A stretch of DNA of 64,000 nt from Adiantum capillus-veneris (GCA_014529385.2 CM043963.1:4809501-4873500), one strand, 5' to 3'; shown: positions 10,473-22,528, counted from the first letter of the stretch. Numbers and translations are program-made. Notes: generated from the letters alone by a model not told the origin.

Positions 10473-13043
10473 TGATAGCCGTTTTTTGGCTCTCATAAAA
10501 TAATTTTAAGAAGCCACTTTACCCCACAAAAACACCCTAGCACAATGACTAAGCTCGCTTTTTCATTGTAAATAGTGTGCGTGTGTTTAGGGTTTTTATC
10601 ACACTTTTTTACTAAATCGTTAAGCGAGTCATTGGGCTAGGAGACAAAAAAATAAATTTATAATATTACGGTCCTCTTTATATGTAAATATTTTCTATCA
10701 AATAAAGGACCTAAGTATAAAGGGTTTTTTTTCAAAAAAATTGTATTTATATAAATATATATTCCTAGGTGTGCGTTATCAGGCCTAAGTATGCTAGCTT
10801 CCATCGCGTGTCATTTCTTATACATATTTTACTATCATTCTATCCCTTAAGATCTACTCACACAAGCCTTGAAAAACCTTTATGTGACTTCATTGTAAAA
10901 ATTCACCAATAACCTTATCGGCTCCGTCATATTTATTTATATTTTTTTTCCATTCCTCCCAGTTAAAATATTCACAAGTACATAGATTTTATCTTCAAAT
11001 AAATTCCATGAATTACTCAAAGTAGAGAATAGCTGAGGGTCCCTTCCCTCATGCTTTTCCTCCTTTATTTTATATATTTTTTGCCACCATGAATCCCATG
11101 TGTCCATTTTTCATGACTAGCTAGTCTATCTTCTTACCCCACAAGTATATATTATATTTGATACTTATCCTATACCATACATGTGTGCAAGCTCCTTGGC
11201 AATATTAGCTCATGGTTGATGTATGGGGGGCTCACTTGGAAGACTACAAAGGAAAAAGAATCAAATAGTGGCCCACTTCAAGCTTTAGTAGGTGCTGTAG
11301 GGACAGCTTTTTGCTCGAATTTTGGCACCTTCTTATGATCCAAATTTGAGGATACTATCAAAAAACAAAACGTAGCTCATGAGCTGAAGTATTTCCCATA
11401 ATTTGTTTAGAAATTTTGAAGTCAAGGACGATTTTACATGAAATTTATGGCCGACTTCAAAACTGCCACCTCATACACCCAAAAAATCTTCCTATTTCTC
11501 TCACCCTTCCACACACCTACTCACTTTTACACACTCCTCCCTCTCCTTCCCACTCCCAAACCTGCAACTCCGATGTCCTAATTCACCCTCTTCACCATTG
11601 CCACTTCTTTCACACCTCCATAGCCTTCATCCTCCATTTCTACACCCCTAGGTGCTCCCCTTTCTCTCTAAATATATGTCCATATTACCATACCCTCTTC
11701 AGCTTTGTAAAGAACTTCAAAAAATCAGAAAAAATCCAAGGTTAACCTCTGCAAATGAAGGCTTTTATCATGAATTTTCCAAGGTTTGAGGATAACATAG
11801 CTTCATCGACACGCGCTACTTCGCCATGCTGACCGCTTCTTCTATCGGTGTTGTAAAGAGGTGAATGTCAACTTCTCCAAAGCTTCAACCTTGCTTTACA
11901 AGCTTATCCCTTCTCTAACTTTTCTCATCATATATCTCACCATTTGGTGAATGATTTTGTAAATATTTTGTAGTGATAATTACTAACTACTAACCACTAA
12001 CCTTACTGTAAAATCCACCCTCTACTAGAGTAGGCACTCCCAAATTATTCACTCAATCCTCTCTCCTTTCATCCTCAATAATTCTCTTCCCTTGAGCCCA
12101 CATCCATGTGACTCAAAGGATAAGAGAGACCCACCCTTATTTAAAATAAAATAAAATATGCATAATCTTTGATTTCTTCAAATAAACCTGATTAGGTCTA
12201 ATCCTAATCGGGGCTTGTAAAACCTATAAATAGAGCCCTTCTCTCCCTTGTAAATTATCACATGATCACACTACACCACACCATTCTCGACACATAACAC
12301 ACCACTCTTCAAGCCTAGTTGTGTAGAGTGTGTGCATTGTGAGTGCTCTATTCCATCACTACACATAGGTGCATGGAGAAGCTTGAAGTTAGTTATGCCA
12401 TCTAGAGGAGTGGAGTGATACCATACTCTACATCACACTTGTATCCTACTCTTGTCCATAAATAAGATTCATAGTTTTGGGTGCAATTGTATGCTGCAAC
12501 TACGACTCTTCTCTCCGAATTGACTTGATAAGTTTGCTCATCAGGTGGTTGAAGGTATATTGTCCTTGAAGTCTATTGTGCTATTTCATGCTTGATGGTT
12601 TGAGGGCTTGTTGAATTGTTTGCCTAAAAGTCAATTGTAAAAGGGTGCTCGGTGAGAGGGCTCCCGTGACCCTAAGACAATTTGTGTATTGGCAACAAGG
12701 TCAAGTTTTGTATCAAGCTTTGTGTGCATCTAGCCTTTAAGGCTAAGACTGAGTTGCTCAAGTTGATTTGTGCTCTTACCTCTCTCTGGCGTGGTGAATG
12801 TTTGTGTTTGGTGTGTGTGGCTATCTTACATTCCCCTACCTTTGTGTGTTTGATTACAAGGAGATATCGTGTGCGTCATAGTTCGCATCTACAACTAGGT
12901 GGTGCCCCTTTTCTTGTATTGGTTTCTGGCTGTGGGTTGTTGTTATCTTTGATTGTGCTTGCCCCAACCCCAATTGAGCAGCATGGGAGCCTTGAGAGGT
13001 GTTTAGAGGTCGCCTCTCTTGTTGCCCGCCCCGAACCGCCTCA
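10473..13043 (+). repeat. Element B 3' LTR (2.57 kb)
   Basis: This is the direct partner of 2056-4646, starting TGATAGCC after the polypurine tract and ending CCTCA. Element A's RT gene resumes at 13044. Its TATA box is at 12225-12233. In about 400 bp around the TATA box I counted roughly nine differences from the 5' LTR. Confidence 0.92.
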
Positions 13044-14337
13044 CCATGAATGTGCACTTTTCAGGATTTAAGCAAATTCTATAAAGTCTACATTTCTCAA
13101 ATACCTTTTTGAGGTGTTCAAAATTATCAGCCCGGATTGACGAATGCACGCATAGATCATCCACATATACTTCTAAGAATTTTTGAAGATACTCTTTGAA
13201 AGAATGACTCATCAACCTCCGAAACGTGGCGGGAGCATTAGTTAACCCAAACGGCATAACTCGATAGGAAAATGTAACCCATTCTGTTGCAAAAGGAGTT
13301 TTATGCTGATCTTTTGGGTCAACCAAAAGTTGATTGTATCCCGAAAAACCATCTAAGAAGCTGTAAGCTTCTTTTCCTGCAACTCGTTCTAAAACATGCT
13401 CAGTTATCGTAAGAAGAAAGTTGTCTCTAATGGTAGCTGCATTTACCTTTTTGAGATTAACACACACTCGTAATTTCCCATTCTTCTTGGGTACTACCAC
13501 ATTTGGAGACACCCAATCTGTGTGTTCAATTTCGTAAATGAATTCAGCTTCCTTTAGTTTTTCAATCTCTTCTTTGATCTTCCAAGCAAATGTTTCGTTA
13601 TAAGTGTATGGTCTCTGTCTACTCGGTTTGGCATCATCTCTCATGGGTATAGTTTGTTGAGAGATTTCTGGATCAACACCCTTGAGATCCTTGTAAGACC
13701 AAGCGAAGATATCTCAGTATTCCTTTAGCAAGCTCAGCAAAAGCTTTTCTTCTTCTTTTGTTAGGTCATTCGCAATGCAAACAGGTCTAGGCTCTTCTCT
13801 TGGTTCAGCCAAGTCTACCCTTTTAGCCTTTTCAGGCCCTTCGTAAGATTTTCCTTGTTTCCATAGTTCCCTAACAGGTTGTTCAATTATGATTTTCCGA
13901 TCTTGGAGAGTATACTTTTTGTAATGGGATGGAACATGCATTACATCCTTACCATCCTCTTCAGTGGCTTCAATTTCGGTCGTGTACATCTCCTTTAGAG
14001 CTTTTTTCAACTCTTGATATTTCTTTTTCCGCTCGACTCTGGTCACGAGTGGTTTTTTATCCTGAGATTTTTATTGAGTATCCTTCCTTGCTTTTCTTGA
14101 TGTCCGAGATACTTTTGAGTTTTTGTTTGAAGGATATCTGCCAGTTATTTTGTTCTTGACACAATCATTAGCATCTATCTGCATCAAGAATTGTGTTTTA
14201 CTGGAGACTGATGACATAGGTCGTGTTTTCATGATATTGGTCTCTCTCTTTTGTCTATAACATTTTTGTCTTCTTGATTTCTGGTTTGGAAAGTCAGAAA
14301 ACTTTTCCTCCCCTCCCTTTAAGAGTAATCGAGCTCT
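13044..14337 (-). pseudogene. Element A reverse transcriptase and upstream linker
   Basis: Reading leftwards from element C, a poorly conserved linker (about 14050-14337) leads into an open stretch (13714-14046), then an in-frame TGA, then DIFAWSYKDLKGVDPEIS and an RT palm/fingers domain: DWVSPNVVVPKKNGKLRVCV, FLDGFSGYNQL, MPFGLTNAPATFRR and catalytic VYVDDLCVHS. The frame ends in NPEKCTFM at the right edge of element B. The thumb and RNase H continue at 2055. The reading frame differs by one base across the element B insertion, so there was a small indel at the junction. Confidence 0.85.
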
Positions 14338-14342
14338 CGTAT
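14338..14342 (+). repeat. Target-site duplication of element C, left copy (CGTAT)
   Basis: CGTAT at 14338-14342 is repeated exactly at 19877-19881, directly outside the two LTRs of element C. A 5-bp duplication is normal for LTR retrotransposon integration. Confidence 0.9.
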
Positions 14343-14461
14343 TGTCAGGCCAAGGGCCAGGACGGACATGCGGTCAAGGGGCGCAATCTTTAGAGGCTAG
14401 GAGTCTATAAATAGCACGGTTGGGTGGAGAGCTGCATGGTCCAATCCCCCGCGGTCTCACA
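14343..14461 (+). repeat. Element C 5' LTR (119 bp)
   Basis: It runs from TGTCAGGCC to TCTCACA, with TATAAATAG at 14406-14414. It differs from the 3' LTR by a few substitutions and lacks a 12-bp duplication (GCAGGGCCAAGG) found there. Confidence 0.9.
14406..14414 (+). promoter_or_regulatory. TATA box of element C 5' LTR
   Basis: TATAAATAG lies about 47 bp before the LTR end. The same motif is at 19821-19829 in the 3' LTR. This leaves a very small U3 (about 60 bp) and R/U5. Confidence 0.65.
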
Positions 14462-14462
14462 T

Positions 14463-14474
14463 TGGTATCAGAGC
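14463..14474 (+). other. Element C primer-binding site (initiator-Met tRNA)
   Basis: TGGTATCAGAGC is the standard plant primer site complementary to the initiator methionine tRNA 3' end. It lies 1 nt after the LTR. Confidence 0.85.
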
Positions 14475-17400
14475 TCAGGGAAGGAGAAGTAGAAGGAGGG
14501 GCGAGCACGGCTCGGTATGGCTACTCTTTATCTCTCTCTTAGAGCAAGGCTATGGTGTGCTCAAGGAGACGACACTATTGGTCTTGCATCTCTCGCGCTC
14601 TCTCTCTCTTGTGAAGTCATGAAGGAAGCCGAAAATAGAGTTGTGGGGAGCAACCCCTATGTCGGGAGGAGAAGGAAGGCTCGACAGGAGGACGCAATAA
14701 TTGCCCCTTGCATGAGGACGGACATGGGATTCGGCCTGCACAAAATCCGCCGATTTCGGCCTTGCCGGATGCGCCCCAGGCTCTGGAGGCTTTTTCAACA
14801 CACCGGCGATGCCTAATTCTGCATGCAGTAGGCGTATCCATTCTCTGTTGCTCGGCGCAACAGATCTGCCATGCGTAGGTCTGTGTTCAGTTTTGTTTCC
14901 TTTATTTTTTTTTAAAAAAAAAACCTTCGGCCTGGGCTCCTTGGGCGCACATCGGGTGCCCAAAGGAACCCCTAAAGGGCCGTCCCACGGATGGGTGCCA
15001 AGGGCCCCTCCCACGGGATGCTTGCATGTAGGCCATGGGCTTGCATGGCGCATAATTTGTAGGCCTGGAGGGGCGATGGTTCTTGCATGGCGCAGAATTT
15101 TCCAGTCTCGAAAGTCCGCAACACGCAAACATGGTGACCACCGGACCATGTTGCATGGTATCATGAGTTATCTGTTTCCTTGAAGACGACCCCGCATGCA
15201 TTCACACCCGTATGCAATACAAATTCAAAATTTTATGCTTACAAAGCAGCCCTTTTGCCGGCGAACATGGTGATGCAAATCGCCCACCTGGTATGGACAT
15301 GGCAAGGGTGCCGACATGCCTCCATCCAATGGATTTCACGGGAGCAAGGCCCGTCTGATGTTGCACATGGGCAAGGTTTTTGCGACTTGGCCAGAGCATT
15401 GAAGTTCTCACTAGTCTTCAATTTGGTTGCGAAATGGGCAAGGCCCTTGACAACATACAGTAGAGTAGTTATTGAGCATGTGCTTGATAACTCTCTTATG
15501 CACTGGAATGCATGATCACGGCTCTCATTCATAGAACCAAGTAGGTACAAAATGCATAACTTGTACGTGTTCTACTGTTTTTCCCATTAGATTTTCAATT
15601 CGACAAGGTCAATTTCTTGTGCATGATCGTCAAGGTCGACTCTCTTTGCTATGACATATGTCGCTAATAGCATTTGTTGGCAATGAGGCGAGACATAGTT
15701 ATGTGAAGCATGGCTTCTTCTGAGTACTTTGATTGAGCACGCTTGGCAAAGGTTACATTTTGCTTCAACGGCAAAGCCAAGGGCTAATTTTTTAGTGTCT
15801 CAAGGAGACAGGCATGGCCTATTACTAGACTTGTTGAAGGCAGCAAGCTGCTCGGCATGGCTGACTCCTTGTCCTTGTTTCTACCAGCTGACAAAGGATG
15901 CTTGCCACACAATACTGGTTAATTTCAGTTGAAATTGTCAATTCTTTTGTCCTTCTGTACGTCAACAACTGCCTCAGATTGGCTATCAGCTAGGTTCCAA
16001 TTTATGTGAAGAAAGGCTTCAATTGATGTGAAGCAAGGCTTCAATTTACGCATCTTGTAGTGAACCTGCTCACGTTTGGTATATGCTATGAGCATACAAA
16101 CTTGGGAGGTATTTTACACTCTGCTTGAAGGATCTTTCATGGTGTACATGATACAAGAGGGCGTAAGTGCATACACGACAACTCTCTCTCGTGTAGCAGA
16201 ATTGGCTGGGAGCCACATTCGAACGAGTTTTCCTTTGGAAGTTCAACACAACTGGTGACAGTCAAATGACCAGGTTAGCCAAGCTTAAGTTTTTCTTATT
16301 TTTTCCATGTTTACACTTTACTTGGCAAATTACTATCATTGTGCAAAGCAAAGTGATTTGGCAATTTTATACGAAGCAAGGCTTCTCCCTTGTGCCGAGA
16401 TACTGCCCATTGATTTGGAATCAAGGGCATTTGCACCCAAGTTTGGGGAACTGACCAAATAGGGAATGTCAGCTCACAAAATCCCTACTAGTTTATTATG
16501 TGCAAGGCACTTATGGTTTTGGTTCCCACGCTTGAGACTGTTCTAGTAGCCAAGGGCTTATGCTTTTGCATGCAAGGCATGCTAAGCAGGTGGCATGGAG
16601 TCCACCATTTCATGGATTACGCTTTCGCTGTCACACTCGCCACTCTGTCAAGGATAGACTAAGTGATGGATTGTTGAACATGATGGTTGGTTGCTATCAA
16701 CACCCAACAACACTAAAAGGAACCTAAATCTAGAACTTATTTCACAGGCAAAGTTCCAATGCTAAGTCATTTTCATACAATCACGACCCTGCAAGGCAGG
16801 TATGTCAAAATGTGGTTGTGTTTTTCTGTTACCTCTCTCAATGAGAGAGTCATACCTGAAAACTGTGGAATGCTTATAGGATAAGCTACAAGTCAGGCAT
16901 AAGATGTGTAAAAGCACACAGATTGGGCACACACTCTAGAAATTTCAGAAAAAATTCTCACCCCAGCATGTTCTTCTTCTCTCTCTCCCTCTCTTTAAGG
17001 GAAAAATGAAAAATCTTCTAAGAAGCTTTTGATACGTGTTTTGCTCGTGAGTCAGCCTGAGCCAAGGTGCTCTAACTCTCAGCTAGCACGTGGCTAAGAT
17101 GCTACTCAAATTAGTCTTCATCGGTTCGTCCATTGAACACTAATTTGCATAAGGGCTATGAGCCACACCGGCTAAGAGCCATTGTCAGGCCAAGGGTAAG
17201 ACCCAACTATTGGCATTCTTTGGGGTGATTGTTTTCAAGATTGAACAGATCTACCCAATGAAGTATACATCGACGTTAATGCACAAGAAAGAGTCTTGTC
17301 ATTACGGATGTTTAGGGTGTCATTTTTGCACTACATATTTTCAGTGCGACACTCAAGCTGAGTTTTTGATAATCTTCAACTCACAGCCATTGATCTCTAC

Positions 17401-17564
17401 AAGGAAGTATAGATGCAGCAATCAGTGGTGACAGCATGGCTGTCCACACGAGCTAGGCAGTTCACTTGTGTGGATTTCCTGCTCTCTCTATAGCACTACG
17501 GAGTGTCTATGGACATATTGTTTTGGGGTACGACCCGACGGGTGACTGCTACATCACCCCATAG

Positions 17565-17634
17565 GCATTGAGGATCATAGTTGATTTGCATTGAGGATCA
17601 CAGTTGATCCGCATTGAGGATCACAGTTTGATCT
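17565..17634 (+). repeat. 23-bp tandem repeat, three copies
   Basis: Units start at 17565, 17588 and 17611, each beginning GCATTGAGGATCA. The copies differ at only a few positions. Confidence 0.85.
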
Positions 17635-18545
17635 CTCTCAGTTAGACTTTCAAGGAAAGAATTCCGCAATCTACCACGCGGTAGCGGACAAACTCAACTT
17701 TTCAAGTTGATTCCAATCATTATGTACATGGTTAACTATGTTGGTTGCCGTTAACTGCTAGTTGAGCAGTTTCTACAAAGGGTCTTACCAAGGGGTTTGA
17801 CTACGTAGATTATAACCAAAGGGGTTGGATTGCGAAGGAAACACACGGTTCCCAGTGCAATGCTGTTTGTTTTTCAGGTAGGAGATGTGCTCCTCTCCGT
17901 TTGAATACTGGTAAGTGAACATTACGTTCAAACCTCCAGGTACGCATCTATTAATTTGATGTTATTCCATTTTTTGTATGCTTTGCTTGTTTTTTTTTTC
18001 AAGACATATAAGTACGCTTGAATGTTACAGAGCCATGCCAAGGGCATGTCGGCACAAAGTATTTTGGGCCAAGTGTCCAATCTACCTTTTTGCCTTATGC
18101 TGTTACGAACCTACTTGTAGGGTTCGATTTGGCACATGTTGTCACATGGGATACAACATGGTCTAGGAACTCAAGGAGTTTGGTTTAGCCAGTGTGGAGC
18201 ATGATAATGAGGGTCCCTCTCACTCGCGTCGCAGAGTGTTTGTAGTTACCTCCACACACAAGTACAGCTCGTACTTGATGGATGTCACTTTTACTAGCAT
18301 CCTTACTTGAGACATATTCCACATGTGGAGAATATGAGTCTCTGGGACTGACACTGGCGCCCAATTCGAAATGATGTGTCGCGACGAAGTCCCTAGGTGT
18401 TGGTCGCATCCGTTCATTAGACCAATTGATGCACACAGTATCAGGAACAATTTCAGTGGCCAAAAATTGTCGGGTACTAAGTACAGACTTGTTGTGATTA
18501 CAAGTGTTGTGAAACCACCTTAACGGAGGGTCGTTTCTACGTAGA

Positions 18546-18724
18546 GCAAAGTATGCTACGTTCATGAGAATGTCTCATGGTTGGTTCCTAGGTGTGACCG
18601 GGTTGTCACATTCTATTATGGTCCAACTTTTGCTGCAAAGTATGCTACGTTCATGAGAAGGTCTCATGGTTGGTTCCTAGGTGTGACCAGGTTGTCACAT
18701 TCTATTATGGTCCAACTTTGTTGC
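18546..18724 (+). repeat. 89-bp tandem duplication inside element C
   Basis: Two head-to-tail units start GCAAAGTATGCTACG at 18546 and 18635 with only a few differences. The second copy runs to about 18724. Confidence 0.88.
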
Positions 18725-19515
18725 AAGATTTTCCCGTAAGTATCGTGGAAAGTCTCGTCATGGAATTGCGGTTTGGATATGTTTGTGTTAAATGCATGCA
18801 CACTAGGTGTTATGGGCCCTAGTGTTTAACACTAATTTATTTGGAGCGGCATGCAAATCCATGGACTTTATTCTTTCTGCACCCTTTTGCACTGCTAGTG
18901 CAATCTCTCTTGCAGATTTAGTATGAATTTACACCCTGCCATACAAGGTGATGGCTGAGTATGGATGTTAGTGATTGGTTGTTGGAACCTCCAATCTACC
19001 TTCAACCTAGTTGGTTGTCTCCATTCCATATCGAGTATATGGCTGGATACTCAATGGTTGAGTCATAGTTTGTCGTCAGTCGTGGAAGACTTTCTGTAAG
19101 TGGTTGGGGAAAGTACCTCACTCTTACTGCTGTTATTCATCCCATGTTGGAGGGGCAGCTTACAACTATTATATTTAGTATTAAAGGATATGCTAAGCGC
19201 ATACGTTAGTAAACCGTGCTAAAGGATCTACTAAGAGCATACGTTAGCACAATGCATTCTGAATAGGTGATTCTCTCCTTATTCTAGAATTTGCTTAGGT
19301 TAGGTTTTCAACTTTGAACACCTGTTGTGGTGGGGTTGGATACCGATAGTTTCATAAGTCAAGGACTTAGTAGGTGTGCTGACAGAGTATGTTGGCATGT
19401 AACCTTTGTTAGGGGTGAACATGTGGTTCTGTGTGTTCCAAAATGTTCAGAAGTCTGACATGAGGACACTCCCTATTCTATCTTTCAGTAGCTATGAGCT
19501 TTTCAAGATACTCAC

Positions 19516-19742
19516 ATGAGTTATCATGAGTTACCATTTAGATACGGGTGGTTGCAAAAGGACAACAATGTTGAAAATCAAGATGTTGCTCTTGGTTTCA
19601 TTGAACCTCTTCACTGCACCCGGTATCGGTCATATGGACAATTGGCCCGTGTAGAGGATGCCAATAAGGAAAACATCAGTGTTCTTACGAAGATACTACC
19701 ACTTGTGTTTTCGAGGACGAAAACGCTTCTCCAAGGGGGGAG
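19516..19742 (+). pseudogene. Element C: remnant of a Ty3 pol C-terminus running into the polypurine tract
   Basis: One frame ends VFEDENASPRGE-stop just before the LTR. This resembles the end of Ty3/gypsy pol proteins, where a short acidic tail is encoded by the polypurine tract. A different frame is open over 19516-19815 but reads into the LTR. This suggests element C derives from a coding Ty3 element that lost gag and most of pol. The polypurine tract itself is AAGGGGGGAG, about 19733-19742. Confidence 0.5.
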
Positions 19743-19745
19743 TAA

Positions 19746-19876
19746 TGTCAGGCCAAGGGCAGGGCCAAGGGCCAGGACGGAAATGCAGTCAAGGGGCGCT
19801 ATCTTTAGAGGCTAGGAGTCTATAAATAGCACGGTTGGGTGGAGAGTTGCATGGTCCAATCCCCCGCGGTCTCACA
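19746..19876 (+). repeat. Element C 3' LTR (131 bp)
   Basis: It starts TGTCAGGCC directly after the polypurine tract and ends TCTCACA. It is longer than its partner by a 12-bp duplication near its start. The CGTAT target duplication follows at 19877-19881. Confidence 0.9.
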
Positions 19877-19881
19877 CGTAT

Positions 19882-20107
19882 GCTCTTTTTCTGATCCCGA
19901 ATCTTCTAAGGTAGCTGAGTGTTCATCTAAATCATCAGCTGCATCGTAATAGAGGTCTGAAAAGACTTGTTGAGCTTTCATCAAGTCCTTGGGTTCCTCA
20001 TCTTCGTTTTCAATGTTGAGGACTGACATTATTTGGATGGGAATTATGTTGTAGCCATCCTCATTGCAAAATTGAGTAGGCATAGACGTATTCACACATA
20101 CATCCAT
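19882..20107 (-). pseudogene. Element A pol linker between protease and RT, cut by element C
   Basis: An acidic open stretch (IIPIQIMSVLNIENEDEEPKD and on) runs leftwards into the element C insertion point. It has no catalytic motif. By position it is the protease-RT spacer of element A, which resumes at 14337. Confidence 0.6.
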
Positions 20108-20149
20108 TGTCGCTAAAATTTGAGTCCACTCAAAAGGTTCAAATAAATG

Positions 20150-21414
20150 TTATGGAAAGGGTTCCGGTACGTAGGCTTTGTCTGTGCAGTCCCTTTCTAG
20201 GATACATTCTTCTCCTCTCAAGCTTCCATTTTCTGAATCTCCGCACATCCAAATAGGAGTGTCTTTGTTTAACCAAGATGGGAGTTTAGTTTCAGCTGAA
20301 GAGACTGAATCAAACTCTTGGATGGATGTTTTCAAGACATCTCTATAAGTGTGATCTTTTAGATTGACTCTTGTTATAGATCTCATCTGCTTCAAGTTGT
20401 ACAGATAGTTGTTTCCCCAATCTTGGATAAGTTGTACATGTCGCATGAAATGTCTTCCCAATATGATTTCATAGTTGAGTTTTTTTCCAAAGTCTACTAT
20501 GGCAAAAGTGTGTTGATATTCAATTCCACACGAATTGACTATCACTTTTTCAAGCAGCCATAGTGGTCTCTCAATGTGTCCGTCAGCCAACTGCAATTTC
20601 ATTTGAGTTTCTCTAATGGCTGGGTGTCCCCAGGATTCCATACTTCTTTAGTGGCTATGGCTATGCCAGCTCCACTATCCAGTATTGCCATGGTTTCAAT
20701 GTCATTATATTTCACTGGGAGGGTGGTGTTTCTATCTTCCCCTTCATAATATTCTCCGACCTTGTTCATAGGAACTGGTAGAATCTCTTTGTTTTCCATT
20801 TCATTTTTCAATTTTCCCAAATTCTTAGAGATTAACCCCGTTATCCCCACCTTCTCTAGGGTTTTCTGTAAATCGTTCCACAAGTATGGTCTGAGTTTCA
20901 ACAATTCTCCCAAAGTAAGAGTGCATGGGATGGGTGTAGACATGATTGAATGAATGTTGTCTACTTTTACGGTCTGTTCAGCTCTTTTTACTTGAGTGGT
21001 CTTGCAAACGATGGATTCATCTTCGTTATCTCTCAAGTAAGAAGGTAATGTTTTTAATGTCAATGGTTTAGATATTCTTGAAGCTTCCGATCCGCAATCC
21101 CCGTACAAGGATTGTAAATCCATGTTCATATCAGAAGGTAGGTTATCCAACCAGACTTCGTCTATAGGAGCTGACTTTAAAGTTAGGCTCCCACCATTGA
21201 TCTCTCTCACTTTTTCCCATAAGTGTCCTGGCCAGTCTTCCTCTACGAATGGAATTCCGTCTAAGGCATCTTCGTTGTCCGGCACTATAAGCTCTAGTTC
21301 ATTTGTTTCAAGGTGGGATTCTGCCACCACATTGGATTTTGATTTCATTCCTTCTACCACAAGCTCTTCAGGTTTTGTAATACTTTCAAGCTTGGGTTTT
21401 TGTTTATCAAACAT
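20150..21414 (-). pseudogene. Element A protease region (frameshifted)
   Basis: Two overlapping frames are needed: 20599-21414, then 20150-20641. The first is mostly low-complexity linker and ends with a retropepsin active site (ETMAILDSGAGIAIATKEVW). The second supplies the rest of the fold (LQLADGHIERPLWLLEKVIV) and the ILGRHF motif near the protease C-terminus. The enzyme would cleave the Gag-Pol polyprotein. The change of frame in the overlap disables it. Confidence 0.75.
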
Positions 21415-21861
21415 TTGATTCTTACCAAATTTTAATAAGCCTCCAGCTTCGTTGCTTCCATGTCTGGAGATGGATAGTTTTTCACTTGTTTTCCATGTTT
21501 TGGCCTACTTTAAGTTATGCTTGGTAGGCTTCCAAGGCAGCATTAATAGGCTCGAAAATTTTATCAACCATAATGGATCCTCCAGATTTCACGTTTTGTT
21601 CCTTAAATTCACTGCCAATTTCTTTCAACTTGTCCTGGGCTAGCATTTTTGCTTTCTCTTCGATTTAAACCCGTTGTTTTTGTTTTCTCATCTCATATAT
21701 TTTGCTTCTGTTCCTTTTGATTCTTTGAGAAGAAATTTTCGTGTTCTGTGAATCACCAGAGGAGTTGTGTTTCTTTTTCTTTGCCTGGGCTCTAGTGATT
21801 ACCTTGATTGGAATAATCGGTTCACTCTCTGATGAGCTACTAGGCATCACTTGGACTACGT
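21415..21861 (-). pseudogene. Element A region between zinc knuckle and protease
   Basis: A short basic open stretch (21665-21850, rich in Lys and Arg) and broken frames lie between the zinc-knuckle segment and the protease segment. It is probably the Gag C-terminus or a Gag-protease linker. No domain can be named. Confidence 0.45.
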
Positions 21862-22269
21862 TTACGACAGTTTTCCCTTGTTCAAAGGATTCTTAGGACA
21901 ATCTTTCGGAAAGTGTCCTCCATTTTTGCAACATTGCATGCAATAAGCTTCAATTGGTTTGCGGTTTTTGTCAGGCTCTGGACATTCCTTCTTCCAATGG
22001 TCATTAGCACCACAGTTATGACAGTTTCCAGTTCTAGGCTTCATCATGGGTCTTCTCATGGGAGGTCTGACACTTTGATTAGCTACATAATACATTGGTG
22101 TGAGCTCTGGTGGAGCATAAGTCATGGTTTCTTCCATTGGTGGTGGATGTGGACTATACCAATCTCCTTCTACCATTACTGTAGATGGACTACGCTCTGC
22201 ATAGGGTGTAACAGACACTAATGCTTGTTCATCTATGACTCCTTCAGAGTGCATGTACTTTACATGCAT
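21862..22269 (-). pseudogene. Element A Gag zinc-knuckle region
   Basis: A 135-codon stretch holds a CCHC knuckle (CHNCGANDHWKKEC) and a second, off-spaced one (CMQCCKNGGHFPKDC) near its end, after a Pro-rich linker. These bind retroelement RNA during packaging. It sits between the Gag core (22529-23041) and protease in the expected order. It is out of frame with its neighbours. Confidence 0.78.
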
Positions 22270-22528
22270 TCATTATGTCCTGGATACGGAGGTTGTTGTC
22301 CCAACACAGGTTGAGGTCTTTCAATACCCATGGTGGTCTTTGAGCTTGGGCCAAATTAGGCTGATATCTGTACACGGGTTGTCCTTGTGGTCTCATGGGC
22401 ACGTACTGAACATTCCCATCATACTTTGGTTTGAAGTAGCACTAGTGGGTCTCATGGTTGGTCCATTTACCCTCGATTGCACACCATGTTTGTGGCCTAA
22501 TTGGTTGTCCCCGTGGAGGTATCCCTTG

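Larger units (their letters stand above)
2056..13043 (+). mobile_element. Element B: Ty3/gypsy (Tat-like) LTR retrotransposon
   Basis: Two direct LTRs, 2056-4646 and 10473-13043, both start TGATAGCC and end CCTCA. They enclose a primer site, gag, a protease-RT-RNase H-RNase H frame, integrase and a polypurine tract. By eye the LTRs differ at about 2-4% of positions, so the insertion is fairly young. A second, archaeal-type RNase H domain before integrase is typical of the Tat lineage. The 5-bp flanks (CCTAT left, CCATG right) do not match exactly, but element A's RT gene is cut exactly at both ends, which confirms the borders. Pol carries two in-frame stops. Confidence 0.93.
14475..19515 (+). 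other. Element C interior: no recognisable genes; several short tandem repeats
   Basis: About 5 kb with only short open frames of no known type. It contains a 23-bp unit (GCATTGAGGATCACAGTTGAT type) repeated three times at 17565-17634. It also has an 89-bp unit repeated twice at 18546-18724, and two copies of a ~37-bp unit ending in GCATACGTTAG near 19188-19260. The start of the element's own LTR recurs at 17181-17196. I see nothing that could encode a retroelement protein. Confidence 0.7.
14343..19876 (+). mobile_element. Element C: non-autonomous LTR retrotransposon with very short LTRs
   Basis: Direct terminal repeats of 119 bp (14343-14461) and 131 bp (19746-19876) start TGTCAGGCCAAGGG and end TCTCACA. 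They are flanked by a perfect CGTAT duplication. A primer site for initiator-Met tRNA follows the left LTR, and a G-rich polypurine tract precedes the right one. The 5.3-kb interior has no gag, protease, RT, RNase H or integrase. Only the last residues of a pol-like frame remain before the polypurine tract. Such an element would depend on enzymes from a relative. The LTR size is TRIM-like, but the long interior is more like a LARD. Confidence 0.9.

Noticed and set aside
14809-15183. 124-codon open frame in element C, with overlapping minus-strand frames
   Set aside because: Frames on both strands of a GC-richer patch, with no recognisable motif and no support from a partner copy.
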